Source of the DNA: Dirofilaria immitis
Lineage: Eukaryota; Nematoda; Chromadorea; Rhabditida; Onchocercidae
Length of the DNA stretch: 64,000 bases
Reading direction: 5' to 3'
Assembly: GCA_024305405.1 (NCBI GenBank)
Contig: JAKNDB010000068.1
Span: 12,397,501 to 12,461,500, forward strand
In this document: positions 1 to 12,700 of the stretch, piece by piece
Position numbering within the stretch: position 1 is the stretch's first letter
Layout of the letters: every line of letters begins with the position of its first letter
Made by a program: the position numbers and the translations under genes
Notes under the pieces: model-generated
What the model saw: the letters and a program-made list of their open reading frames with translations, nothing else
The model's database searches: none
What the model was told of the DNA's origin: nothing

Positions 1-192
1 TTTAGTAGGTTAGAGTCTCGCTCGTTATCGGAATAAACCAGACAAATCACTCCACCAACTAAGAACGGCCATGCACCACCAACCACCGAATCATGAAAGA
101 GCTCTCAATCTGTCAATCCTCACGGTGTCCGGGCCAGGTGAGTTTTTCCGTGCTGAGTCAGATTAAACCGCAGGCTCCACTTCTGGTGGTGT
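1..192 (-). pseudogene. 18S rRNA fragment, diverged and truncated
   Basis: Read on the minus strand, this stretch carries hallmark small-subunit rRNA blocks in the right order: GAGCCTGCGG, GGCCCGGACACCGTGAGG, GGATTGACAGATTGAGAGC, GGTGGTGCATGGCCGTTC, TTAGTTGGTGGAGTGATTTG, TTATTCCGATAACGAGCGAG and CTAACCTACTAAA. It starts abruptly near base 192, beside a TA microsatellite, and runs off the left edge. Several normally invariant bases differ, for example CTGACTCAGCACGG where the usual form is TTGACTCAACACGG. That, and the lack of flanking rDNA on the right, suggests a dispersed degenerate copy rather than a working rDNA unit. A contig-edge join to the real rDNA cannot be excluded. Confidence 0.88.
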
Positions 193-213
193 CATATATA
201 TATATATATATAC
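193..213. repeat. TA dinucleotide microsatellite
   Basis: About nine TA units lie exactly at the inner boundary of the 18S fragment. They may mark the insertion or join point. Confidence 0.8.
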
Positions 214-353
214 AAATGATAAAATTTGATAGATTACATAGTTTTTATATTGTGTAGCATAAAAAAATGAAATTAAGGATAATGATAAGGCGAATGAGTA
301 CCGCCGAAATTTGATTATCAAATTGATCATCAGTTAAGAAAAAATGAACAGAC

Positions 354-714
354 CTGCATTATCAATGGCAAACTGTACATCAGCTTCATCAATTTGTTTC
401 TTTCCTGCATGCTCACTGATTGATCGAGCATCTTCCAGAATTTCTGCCGTGCATCTGTAAAAAGATTATTACCACTGTTATTCAATAGAGTTACGAAATA
501 AACTTTTACGGAGATACTCTTATGATTTACTTAATGCATTAATGTGATTATATATACGTTTCGAACTTACGCCTAAATTCATATTTCCAAAATAAGAAAA
601 TAACCTATACGCAAATTCGAGCATCTGTGAAATTACGCGAGGTTCATAATCGGTAATTTCCATATCCTTCAGGATAGCCTCCATAACCTGCGCATCATGC
701 GGTATAGTACCCAT
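354..714 (-). CDS. taf-9: TFIID subunit TAF9, N-terminal part only
   Basis: TAF9 is the histone-fold partner of TAF6 in TFIID and SAGA, acting in the nucleus at RNA polymerase II promoters. Exon 1 (605-714) encodes [18 protein letters not shown] and the strongly conserved [15 protein letters not shown]. Exon 2 (354-454) continues with [19 protein letters not shown] and [10 protein letters not shown], completing most of the histone fold. The acceptor (TTACAG) and donor (GCAG|GTCTGT) are good and the frame is kept. The third exon should lie at lower coordinates, but only 160 bases of intron-like DNA remain before the 18S fragment and the window edge. The gene is therefore cut off, interrupted by the rDNA piece, or continues outside. 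The start codon is the first ATG of the open frame. Family assignment is firm; intactness is unknown. Confidence 0.85.
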
Positions 715-1348
715 TTAGGCCAATCTCTATCACCTTTTAACTTATCAACAGCTATACCTCGACAAAACTGGAACCAATCGCTAATTTTTCAAGAAATTAG
801 AAACGAACCAACGGAAGCGGTATCGTCTGAAACCAATTATTAATTCTCATTAGTAATATTGCGAAGACAATTAATATTCCCTCAAATTAATCCTTTCAAT
901 ATTTATTAAATTGAAACAGTTCCAAAGTACCGGAAAATCATAAATGATACGGACTAATAACACCGCTATCTGTTTAAACAGAAATATACAAAAGGTTGAA
1001 ACGACCTTAGATTTAAATTCTGTGCTCCATGCGAACTTTATATAAAGTTGTTCACGATTTTTAATAGCTTAATTTACATATATATATTTCAAATTTGCTT
1101 AAAAACTGAAGGGCTAATAATACATTAATATCGACTCTTTTTTTCTATTAAAATCCTACCCCCAAAAAAAAAAGGAAAGTAATCGAATCTCCAGAAATTC
1201 AATTCTTCTTGAAATGAACAAGAGCTATTTATATGTTTTTATGCAGTGACAATTAATACAAATAAATTACAAAATCCATTTTAATCATTTCCTGTAGCAA
1301 TTACGATAATGGCTTATGTCAAAGGCAAATATGAATTCAATTGATTTT

Positions 1349-2412
1349 TCAAGCATGCATAATAGCTCGTACAAAATCGGAAATGTTTACATTGCCATGT
1401 GAATCATCATGACCAGCCAGAAGTTGATCGACCTAAAAAAGAAACACAAGCATTTATAGCATTTGCAAGAAGAGGTGACAAAATCTAAACTCATGAATAT
1501 GTATATTTTGTAATTGTAGTTGGAATTGCTAGGATTATATCGTTTCTGCATTTTCCTTGAGACTATCAGAAAATTGCTTCACCCATAATTTTTGTATAAA
1601 ATTTTTTAAATGTAAAAACGACTTATTTTCTGTAAATTGAAAGAAAAATGTTCAGATTTTAGAAAAACTGAACTCTTGACTCACTTCTTCATCTGATAAG
1701 CGTTCACCGAGAGTTGTTAACAAGTGTCGTAATTCAGCAATATTGATTAAGCCATTTCCTACAACGATAAACTTTGTACATCCAAAAAATGACACTAAAA
1801 CGAGGCTTTACTACACCTTGTGCGGTAATACAAAATTTAATCAGGTACCTCTTTATCAAAATGAGATAATCCTTCCACGAATTCTTCCAGGGTATGATTT
1901 TCGCGGCATTTATTCACTGATTGGTAAATTGGGACAAAGTCTTCGAATGTAATACGAGTTTCTGAAAATCGATAAAAAAATATAAAGAACGGCTATATAT
2001 TTGCTCAGTCAATTTATATGCTCACAAACTCTTTATCATTTATACTTCTTTGTGTAAATTAGAGACAATATCGAAGAATTTTATATAAAAGCATTAAACA
2101 AAACAATTAAATGAAAGAATATTTCTTCGCTCTTTCCTTTTTCTCGAAAATAAAATAAATTTTCTAAAGTTAGATTTATACCAGGATCCGTCCAATGTGA
2201 ACAACATTTCTGGATCTCAGCTTCTGTTGGATTTTGTCCAAGTGCACGAAGAACATCACCAACCTGCGCTACTCCTATTCGTTCATCTCCCTGAACATAT
2301 GAACTTAATTACGGATCATAAAGACACAACGATTTGTGAAATTACACACCTTTGAATCAAAGTAGCAGAATACTTCACGACATTCCGATAATTGTTCATC
2401 AGCAGATGTCAT
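1349..2412 (-). CDS. mlc-3: Myosin essential light chain (MLC-3 type)
   Basis: This is the muscle myosin alkali/essential light chain, an EF-hand-fold protein that wraps the myosin heavy-chain lever arm. Five exons (2350-2412, 2182-2290, 1849-1961, 1685-1758, 1349-1432) encode about 147 residues. Landmarks are [76 protein letters not shown] and, at the end, [14 protein letters not shown]. The EF-hand loops have lost most calcium ligands, as usual for this family. A TTTCAG about 33 bases upstream of the ATG is a likely cis or trans acceptor. One oddity: the exon 3 to exon 4 join (DKE to GNG) needs one base more than the canonical GAG|GTACCT...GTAG|GAAATG junction supplies, so an indel or a non-canonical splice is implied. 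Identification is very secure. Confidence 0.93.
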
Positions 2413-2617
2413 TGTTTTTCAATAGATTATCACTCCGCGGTAACTCTGAAATTCATAAACATTCAGAAAGACAGTCCTCAGATGGAATAAGTGAAAAACC
2501 TTAAACATACTAAATTCTAAAAATTTACACGACAAAAGTTGTAGCTCCTTTTCTTTCGAAATATCTCATCAGAAAATGAAAGTTTCCCAATAATCAATTT
2601 TACAGCATGCATGCATT

Positions 2618-2677
2618 ACTCCATCTAAATCGCAAAGTAGGAATTATACTCCATCTAAATCGCAAAGTAGGAATTAC
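2618..2677. repeat. 30-base tandem duplication
   Basis: A 30-base unit beginning ACTCCATCTAAATCGCAAAG is present twice in direct tandem with no visible difference. It lies between mlc-3 and hus-1, in DNA that otherwise shows no gene from 2448 to 3316. Confidence 0.9.
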
Positions 2678-3316
2678 TGAAAGCTCAAACCGTATAGGAA
2701 GGAATAACAGACCGATTTGATTTGATATGTGAGAACGTAAAGATTTTATTAAGTCTTATAATAATTTTAAAACAAGCAATAGAATTGAACGAATATTCTG
2801 CTGATCTACAATGCAAAAGATGAATGTTAAGCCCATCATAACCAATCATATTATACTTTAATGCATAATAATTCATTTTGACTCTGGATACGAAAATATT
2901 TCACAATCATTGATTGATCGTGTATCATAACAAATCACCCTGACCTGATTTTACCCTTCTTTTTCTTATATCGTTATCAGGACGCCAGTTAAAAACTGAA
3001 TGAAAATACTTTAAACCAAATATGCTGATAATACGCTCGATTTACGAATTAAGGTTGCAAATTATAATTTAAGAACTCGTTTTTCCGGAAAACTTTATTT
3101 CATATCTTGTCGGAGTACAAAAAAGTATTCGAAAATAAAACTCAAGTACTAATTGTCACTAAACAATATCAATTACGAAGAATTAAATTAAAATTGGAGA
3201 AAGCAACAAGTAACGTTTGAATTCTTACTAAGAAAGTCTAACGAAGAACAAAGAAAAGAACGAGAGATCAAAAATATTTGATTTTGAAAGATTCACATGA
3301 TTTACAAATAATAAAT

Positions 3317-5715
3317 TTATGCCATCCCGCTAACGATATATAATAATGAAGCTTCATTTTGTTCCACTGAAAATATTGCCATTTTTTCCGGCACTATTCC
3401 TGAAGCAGTGAGAAATTCGGCTTTGTACATTAAGTGCTATAAAACTTTAGCTATAAATGTTATTCGTCATTAATCAGCGACAAGTTATGTTGATTCTTGG
3501 TCCTGAATTTGTACAGAACTTAATCATGCAGCAATATCAGCAAGAAATAAAACTTACTGAGCAATATTCGTGACATTGTAAAAGGCTGGAAAAACTGCGA
3601 AGAAAGAGATAAACTGCCCTGATATCAACACGTACTGTTTGTAGCACGTCCGCATCATCTGCAACATCTGTTGGAATACATGAATATATTATCTATTTTT
3701 CTTATAATACAAAATCAGAAAATTTTTTGATGCTTAAAAGAGAATTAACCTATTAAGATCAACAACATAGTACTTTTAAATTATAATTCAGGAAGCAGAA
3801 GCACTGGAAATCATATATTATCAGTCATATACTGATAACAAAAAAAATAAAGTGAGTAGATAATATTTCCTGACGATTTGCGATTGTAAACAAATTAATT
3901 AAGACCAAAAATGTTCTTAAAATGAATTTTCATTCAAAATGTGCCAAATATTACATTAACAGCAAATTCTCATCAAGCAAATTCCTATATTAGAAAGGTT
4001 TTTATACATCACCATCATATCTCTTCTTATATTTAGCCAATCTGAAGTTGCGTATCACTTTTAATATTAGCAAAAATATAATTTAAATGCTAATATACGC
4101 ATTTTGACTTTGCAAGATGAGAAAGCGATAAACAATACCACGATCATTCTGCAGCAAAACAACAGAAAGATTCGAGAAATGTACAACAATATTTGCCATA
4201 TCTAAGTCACCACAAAATCGAAGTTCACCTTTTTGATTTCCTTTAATCACCTGCAAAAATGAAATTTTCCCTTCATACTGATTTCATCTTTTAATTTGAT
4301 TTTAAACCACATTGATAGAATTATCGCATTTTTGTAAAGAATTTTTACCATATATTTTATTCCCATATTCTTAAACGAAGTTACCAAATTACGTACTGTC
4401 GACAGCGGTGGAAGATAAAGAGCAATCTAAAATTTTGTCAATGAGTAACAATAAAAATTGAAAAAATTTAATTTTTGACACACAAAAACGATTTCACTTT
4501 TATAGGTTCTAAATTATTAGGGTAACAGTCATTATATATAGCTACATCGCCAATTACCGTGAGTAAAAAACTTCCTCCTCGCATAGATTATGATTAAAAT
4601 AACATGAGATTCAGATGGTTGAATTATATGTCGAGCACAACATACATGAGTTTTTACGAAAAGGGTTTATTATGCTGGCCATCAAAACGATTAATTTTAA
4701 AAATACTTATCGACTGGATTACTGACGCTTGCGAAATATCAAAACTGATATACATTTATAAAGTAGCAATTAATAAACTACCGAAATATTATTTAAGGCC
4801 GGCATATCGTAAGTCTTCCAATATTTAGTTGGAATCAATACTACAGGTAATTCATAAGTCATCCCGCATGATCTCTGTTCTACTTTCAAATGCGGTACAT
4901 TGCCAAGCTTGACCAAACGAATTTTCGTCGATCGATCCTTCACATTCATACTTCGGGATAAGTAATCTTTCTCCACTTCCATATAAATTTCATTGAATTC
5001 TTCCGATACTCCACCCATTATGTACGTTGAAAAAAATTCAGCCTGAAATTTAAAATTACGGAAAAATTTCTATTGCTTTTTGGCTAAAAAATTGATATAT
5101 TTTCATTATTTTACATAAATTTTAAGTTTCGAATGTTTACTCATTTGCTGAGTTATCGTTTCCTCCTTGAAAACAAAAAAAACATAAGAAGTCCAAAGCT
5201 TCGAAATATTTATTAACTAATGTAAATAAAGTTCAGTATTCTAATTACAAGCTATTGGAAACTTCTATAAAATTGACAAAAAATAGATGTTTGAATAAAT
5301 ACATTACCCACAAATTTCAGAACCTTACCACATTAAGCGTTATTTGCAAATAATTTCCATCATTAGCTAATGGACAAGGATTAAGCAAATATATGGTATC
5401 GGACGTAATTCGTAATGTCACTTTATCTTTGCATAATTTTGAAACAAATTCGGTGATTTCTATAAAAAGAAAAATTTACATTAGTTTTCAGTAATCAGTG
5501 CTTGATTTCAAGAGATGAATGTTAAGAAAATTAAATTTCACCACAAAAATAGGCTGAACAAGAAAATTATTACTTAAACCGCTGCAGCTACATTGCGAAT
5601 AAAGTTACTAGTACGCAGATTTGACTAGTAAATTAAACAATACAAAAGAATAGTGAAACTTACTTGAGAGCGTGTCCGCCGCACCACTTTCCGCCAGAAC
5701 GGCAAGGAATTTCAT
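3317..5715 (-). CDS. hus-1: DNA damage checkpoint clamp subunit HUS1
   Basis: HUS1 is one third of the RAD9-RAD1-HUS1 (9-1-1) ring that is loaded at damaged DNA and activates ATR signalling; it has a PCNA-like fold. Seven exons (5664-5715, 5329-5459, 4782-5042, 4349-4426, 4139-4250, 3558-3667, 3317-3436) give an uninterrupted 287-residue protein, close to the 280 residues of animal HUS1. Landmarks: the start MKFLAVLAESGAADTLS, then FFSTYIMGGVSEEFNEIYME (the human match is FFNEFQMEGVSAENNEIYLE), YELPVVLIPTKYWK, IALYLPPLSTVRNLV, VRVDIRAVYLFLRS and a C-terminal VPEKMAIFSVEQ. All splice sites are GT-AG. The ATG lies two bases after GAATTGCAG, a typical spliced-leader acceptor. Its stop is 905 bases upstream of mlc-3, and its start is 358 bases from the end of the RAD51 paralogue on the same strand. 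Confidence 0.92.
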
Positions 5716-6072
5716 GTCTGCAATTCAAAAATTTTAATAACAGTAATGAAATGAATCTGTAGAAATTATCGTAGAAAGTTTGGGCCATAAAATCCCGTCT
5801 TGAAAATGTTTAAAAGAGCAGAAAAATTAAGGTGTCCAGACAGCCACTGCAATTGCAAATATACCAATGACAGGCAACAATATCAGATATTGCAACAAAC
5901 AGCTTACTCTTAAATTTTATTTATAAATTATACTACATCACAATATCACGCTCAATTTCCATCAAACCATGTTCCTGTAAAGAGAAAACTTTGAGAAGAA
6001 CTCAAGAAAGGAAAATAAAAATAATCCACTGAAATGGTTGCAACAATAATAGAATGCACGAGTATGCTGACA

Positions 6073-7996
6073 TTAATGTACCGTTATTTTGAATGATATC
6101 GAACCATTCTTAACAGATGGCGATTTTGCTAGAAAAATTGAATTATTTTGGGAATTAATATCAGGTGGACATAACCACAACCGTACATTCGGACGATGAG
6201 ACCTGAAAAAGATAATGCTTAGCTAAAAGGGTTATACTTTAATAAAAAAAATTAACAAGAATTTGATTATAAATGTTTCAAAATTTTCGGTAATTTTCTC
6301 GAAATCATAATTTGTACATATTTATTCATATCTATATTATATCTCTTTATCTACATATATATATTCTTGTAACTTTCGATAATGAAATAAAAAATCGAAA
6401 ATATTACCACGAAAATCCCAGTGCAGATGCAAGATGAGCTTCAGTATCTCTCTCATTTTCGAAGCGATAAGTAACATGATTTACGGCAACAACCAGAAAT
6501 AAAGATATAATATAGATATGAATAGTACAAATTATGATTTCGAGAAAAAATTTATATTGTTTTTGTTACTATCGAGATTTATGTTATTATTTAAGTATAG
6601 CAGCGAAATAAAATTTTATGGTATGGAAGCAAAATATTTAACTGCCAAAGATACGAAACAGTGGTGAATATTGTTCACTAGAAAAACTGAATTTCTGGAT
6701 AACATTTGAAAATTTATGGTATCGAAGCAAAATATTTAACTGCCAAAGATACAAAACGGTGGTGAATATCGTTCACTAGAAAAACTGAATTTCTGGATAA
6801 CATTTGAAAATTTACAATTAATCTATAAGAAGCAGCCAACTTCGAAAGAATTCGAGAAATTTCTAATCTCGATAGTAACGCATAGTCATTTTCACCACGT
6901 AATGGCATTGCAACACTATCCACAATTATGAGACCAATCTAAATATATCAATTATTATCGTAATGAAAAAACTTGTTATGCCGATTGGTTAGCTTCAGCT
7001 TTTTTGAATACTATTTTTTTTTAAAAAAGCTAACGAAGAGAGCCGTGAATCATCGTAAAATAAGATGATATGAAAGGTGAAATTAATAAACTGATACAAT
7101 GCATCAATAACAGTACGATCAAATGAGATATAAAAACAAATTACATAAATTTCCTTCATTTCTAATATTCCTCATTCTGCATAGATTTAAAAATAATGGC
7201 GTAATTAAGAAAATCTGTTTGATACATTGTATAAATTATAAAAAATCTCAAAATTTAATATTTCAAAATTATTCAATGTTTGGAGAAATCTTATTATAAA
7301 ATATAATGTAAATTATGAAAAAAACCTCTAGATTCTTGTATCCAAAAAAATTTAAAATTACTCTTAACTCGATATATCTTTTTTATAAACGATGAAACAG
7401 AAGAGATGATGAGACAAATTAATGAACCTTTGGATTTTGTTGTACCAACAATTCTAACCGATGAATAGTACTCATTAATTCAACCAAATCACGACAACGG
7501 CTAACTTGTATACGCTTTAACGATTCCAGCGGTTCGACAGATCTTAATACCGCGGTTGCAATATCACAAATACGTTTCGTATGAAATCCACCTTCCGTAT
7601 CCACATATACACTATCCTTTTTTTCTCATTTTTTTGCAGATTAACCGCTAATTGCATACTGAATAAGGTATATCAAAATTGAAATAAAAATTTTTAAAAT
7701 AGTTTTTGTGAACTTACTGCTCTGAATAATTCTCCAAAAATATAGAACTTAAACAAAAAATCAGATGTTGCAGAGTTCTCAATTTTCACTTATATATTTT
7801 CTCGAATAAGTGAAATCGAATCGTACCATAATTGTGATTTTCCAGTACCTGATAAACCAACAATTTCGATAAAGGTACTCGGTGATATGCCACCTCCAAG
7901 TAGAGTATCTAAGGAATGCAAACCAGTTTCAAGCAATTCATCTGCTTGTTCAAGTTTGTATAAATCGTATGCATTGATTAGTTTCGTTACATCCAT
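6073..7996 (-). CDS. RAD51 paralogue (RAD51C/RFS-1-like recombinase)
   Basis: RAD51 paralogues help load and remodel RAD51 filaments in homologous recombination. Five exons (7827-7996, 7428-7658, 6816-6938, 6408-6493, 6073-6202) encode about 246 residues covering the RecA core. It opens with TGLHSLDTLLGGGI, then Walker A GLSGTGKS, the strand YVDTEGGFHTKRI, Walker B LIIVDSVAM, then VNHVTYRF and LASALGFSWSHRPNVRLW. The last two match the L2 and GESWGH segments of RAD51C. The N-terminal domain is very short. Two defects are visible. A run of seven T at 7618-7624 (A on the coding strand) breaks the frame just before YVDTEGG and needs one more base. The intron before exon 4 ends TTTCTG, not TTTCAG. 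Either sequence errors or early decay would explain both. Which paralogue this is cannot be settled by eye. Confidence 0.85.
6617..6814. repeat. 98-base tandem duplication inside a RAD51-paralogue intron
   Basis: Two adjacent copies of a 98-base unit (about 6617-6714 and 6715-6814) differ at only a few positions, for example GGTATGGAAGC versus GGTATCGAAGC. The right copy ends at the donor of exon 3, so the left copy carries a duplicated donor-side intron start. No coding content is seen. Confidence 0.9.
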
Positions 7997-9770
7997 TCAC
8001 CGAAAAAAATGAAAATTTTGATTGAAAGTAAAAATACTAAACAAAAAAATAATAATCAAGCGTTAAAATCAATATAGGAACAAAGTGATCAATAAACATA
8101 TGAAATTACAAGTGAATAAATGATGGAAGATAATTGAGGAATTCAACAATATAGAAGAGATATCATCACAAATAAATATGGGTAAATAGTAGACAAGTGA
8201 TGGTTTAAAATATATATGGGAGTATAAAAAATTGATGAACGGCAAATAAGAAACAAATATTACGTTTAATAAACTGAATATTTACTAAAATAATAATAAC
8301 TACGGTAAAATTAAGACAACATTTGTTCATTAAACCGCTAGAAAATAGTGCGTCAAACTGAGTGATCGGTTCTAAACAGTATAAAGAATAGACTAAAAAG
8401 ATAAATTACGGCACATTTAGGCAGAATACAATGAAGTAAAACTTAATTAGTTTGCAATTAATTAGGAAATAAACTCAGCTTGAAATGAAGCATATCGAAA
8501 ATCTATTATCAATAAATAAGTACATACAGCTTGTAATAATCTTGAGAAAACAAAGCAAATGATAAGACGAGAAAGCATTAGAATAAACTACAAAGTATCA
8601 GAGAATGATCGGTACAAACTAACTCTCTAAACATATAATAACTTCATTTGTATAATTGTAATGGAGACATTCTTTGAGATGCTGTAGGTATTATATGCGT
8701 ACAGCAATGAATCAGATTCTGTGAGTGGTACCACAGTAAACCAGATTCCAGGATTCCTGAAGCTGGATGAAACTATTCAGAAAAATAATCTAAAGCAATA
8801 ACTCCTACATGCTCAGTCGAATGGGATAAAATCATGAATATCACTCCGAATAATTGCAATATGAGTCCGAGCCACTTAATGCCCATGGACACTCCAATTC
8901 GATCGCAACATGAATTCAAACCCATCGGGAGTATTTCATTTTAAATATGAATCCAGTTACTGTATATTCAGAGGGATGGCTTTGTGCCGGTCATTCTCTG
9001 GTAATTTTCAGCGAAGTAATGGCGTTCAAGCATAATGACAAATGGTAATATCCTAAATTTTACTTAATTTTCTTTTTATTTAGTCAGAATGCTTGCTAAA
9101 AACAATGGAAGTTATTTCTGTATTTCTTTTATATTTTAAAGAAAATTTTTTTTTAAATTAAAAAAACATTTATTCTAGCTTAGATATTACTTCTCTTGAA
9201 TGAATAATTAGATCATTACTTCAAGGTAGTCTTGTTTTAATTTATGTGAATTTTTTTAATGCTGTTGTTTATTTTATTTTACGTATGGGAGTCGTTGTTC
9301 TCTCTTGTCTTCAACACATTTCATGTAAATTAATCTTTATTTGCTCCATTTGTATCAACAATGATACTTGTACGACGATAACTATATTTACCTGACATTA
9401 TGCAGGTGACTGATTTAATGTATCCACTTGGATATATGTTTACTTTCTATATAATGAAACTTTAATAGTGCTATTCCTGATTAATTTCATTTATATCGAG
9501 CAAATAACTTATTATTCATCGAATTTCAAATGCATTATTTAGGATGCAATTACTTATTTGTACGTCATTTTCTGTACTTTATTTAGTGAAAAACAGTACT
9601 GAACTGTCGATCAGTGCCACTTTATTGGGAGGGAAGGAAAATGTGCTTATCATTTGATATTTAATTTCTTTACTTTCTTTGTCCAACAAATGTTTATATA
9701 TCAGTCGGTACTATTAAATTTGAATCTTAAAATATCTTTTAATTCTGGAAGTCAATTTTGCAGAGGTGAT
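7997..9770. promoter_or_regulatory. Divergent intergenic region, RAD51 paralogue / polh-1
   Basis: This 1.77 kb AT-rich stretch separates two head-to-head genes and must hold both promoters. I see no further exon or RNA gene. TTTTGCAG ends at 9763, seven bases before the polh-1 ATG, and looks like a spliced-leader acceptor. Confidence 0.5.
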
Positions 9771-12700
9771 ATGGAAAAAAGGCGAATAATTGCATTAATT
9801 GATATGGATTGCTTCTATGTTCAGGTAGAACAACGTCTTCAGCCTCATCTGTACAATAAACCAGTGGCTGTTGTTCAACATAGCAGCGTCAATTATAAAG
9901 GCGGTGGGTAAGCATTTCTAAGTGATTTGTCAAGATTTTGATCCGAATTGACCGTATTTCTCATTTTTCCAAATCTTATTTAAAAGTCGTCTTCAAATTT
10001 CTTTTTGATAATTTGAAAATTTAATTCTCTTATTGAATTCCCTGTATTCTCAGTCGCAATTTTATTTGACTACTTTTAGTGAAGGTTATTTTATATTTAT
10101 CTAAGAAATTTTCAACTGTTCCGTTTTATTACTTAACAGTTTTCAGCTGTTCCGTTCTACTAGTTGAATCGTTTTACTGGTAATTCCAGATTTCTGTGTT
10201 TCATAGGAGTCTTTCTTATCATCCATTGCAGTTTGCTTGCTGTATCGTATGAAGCAAGACCTTTTGGTATAAAACGTGGTATGTTTGGTGAGCAGGCCAA
10301 GGCTTTATGTCCTGATTTGACACTTTGTTATGTACCCATTGGCGAGCATATTGATAAAGCAGATATCACTCGTTACAGGTCAGCTCAAAAACCGATGTTG
10401 TTTATGGCTATGCTTCATAGAATTTTGTCTTATATAGAATTCAAATATTTGCATGGAATGTTAAGTTTACTATAATCATCATGATTATGCATATGCATAA
10501 CTTTTTTTATATTTGCAAATGTGTGATTTCGAGATTAATTCCGAAGTTATCTATTAAAGAAGTTGTCGTTCTAAAATGCTTCACATATTTGTAAGTGTTG
10601 GACGATCTTTGTCTTATTTTTTTAATCATTTCAAAATCAAGGAATGTTCCAGAGCTATAACATTAGGCTAAGGAGAGTTTAATTTCAGGGATGCATCTGC
10701 GGAAGTATTTAAAGTCTTGCATGAATTCGATTCACGAATTATTGTTGAACGAGCATCGGTTGATGAAGCTTATTTAGATCTTAGTGCTTTAGTGCAGCAT
10801 ATCTTTGAAACCACTGATCCTTCGGTCAAGGTATTTATGTTTAGTTTGTACCATCATCTTCTCTCATATTTTTTCAGCTTTGTTACTTGTGACTCAACGT
10901 AATTTAATGTATTATGTTTATTTTATTATGTCACGAAGTACGTTCAGACTATTAGACTTGGTAATTTATATTTATTCCATAACCTCATATGTTGGTTCTA
11001 TTGATTTCTTTGGTTAAGTGCTTTGTCTATTGCCTAAAAGTACCAAAGAAACGTCTTTCGAATTCTAAAATATTCATCAAACGACAATGGATTGCTGGTT
11101 CCCTGGTAATGGATAATGTTCTTTCCATTGAAAGCTTTGGAACAGTTTTCGTCTGAAAAAAATGGAATAACATATGAGGTTGAGAAATAAATTTGTTTTC
11201 GCTTGTACTAAAACATTAAATTTACAGTATAGGAGATCTAATGCATTAGATTTATTTCCAACAACGCATGTTGCTGATGGAGCTGATCTGAATGAAGAGG
11301 GAATTCCTGATTGGAAGTATGATAGGACTGAATCTTTGCATTCATTTCTGACGGAAGCATGCGAAACAAAGGATGAATACAAGGTATTATTGGCTTCATC
11401 GCTTGCAGGTTAAGAGAGAAATATTTAAATATTGAAATTTGAGTTTTTAAGGAGATGTTTTAAGGAAGAAATTACGACTAATATTCACTAAGGTACTAAG
11501 AAAATTTTTAACTTCTAATAAATAATAATTCTTGTCACTAAAAATTGAATGGCATAAGAGGATGCAGTTAAGCATTTTTGGTAAAAAAATTTAAACAGAA
11601 ATGAGTGCTTATCAACAGTCTATTGCATAATGAGCATCGATCTACATTTTGTGAGATGTATTCCATTGTATGCCATGCTGTTTAAATTAATTCTTTAAAA
11701 TAAAGAGTTATGTAAAGTGCTGTAAATCGAGTGAAATGATGTAATTTTCAGTTAAAATTGATTATTGGAGCCGATCTGATTGAACAAATAAGGAGTGATA
11801 TAAAAAAATACTGCCTTCAACTGTTCTGCAGGAATTGGCAGTAGCAAGGTTTGTTCTTTTGGAATTTTTAGCCATGTTTTTGTGGAGACTTGGAAATTTT
11901 CTTTTTAATTAGCTTATTCATAAAGATAGCTGTTCGACAACACAACTGTGTTGTCAAGCAAAAATCATCAATTACTTTTCTAGTTCCAACAGCAGTTCTA
12001 ACTGTTTTGTTAAATATCTTAGCCATTATCATAGATCTCTAATTGATTAATGGATTCGAGGTATAGTTTTAATACATATTTCGAGCATAGTTTTGATAAA
12101 TCTGAAGAATTATCACTCTTTAGAAATTATGATGCTGTAAAACCACGACATTTTTCATAAAACAGCAATTAATTAGCGGCTTCAGATTTTCATATTTCAG
12201 ATGATCGCTAAATTAGTTTGCTCACGACATAAGCCTGGACAACAGACTGTTGTGTTCAATGAAGCTATATCTAAAGTTTTGAAATATACTCCTATAAATG
12301 AAGTTCGAAATCTTGGCGGCAAATTGGGAGAGCATTAATGGAAAAATTCAATATCAAAGTACATATTGTTCTTCATGGATTAAATTGTGAAAGTCGAATA
12401 AGTAGTTTATGTATATTTTGGAAAGTTTATGTCGTTTATTTTTCAAAAATGCAGACAATGGGAGAATTATCAGAAATATCGATGTCAAATCTTAGTGACT
12501 GTTTCTCAGCTCAAGCAAGATGGGTGTATAATATTGCACGTGGTATATTTTGCGACTTTTTCTTTCTTAAAAATTTCTTTATTCTTAGTTCAATTATATT
12601 ATTATGTTGCTATACTAAAACCGATTTAATGCCTGAACCAAGAATATAATGTTCGGATTCTTGATGAGAGCGAAAATTAAGCTTGCAAATACTGTTATTA

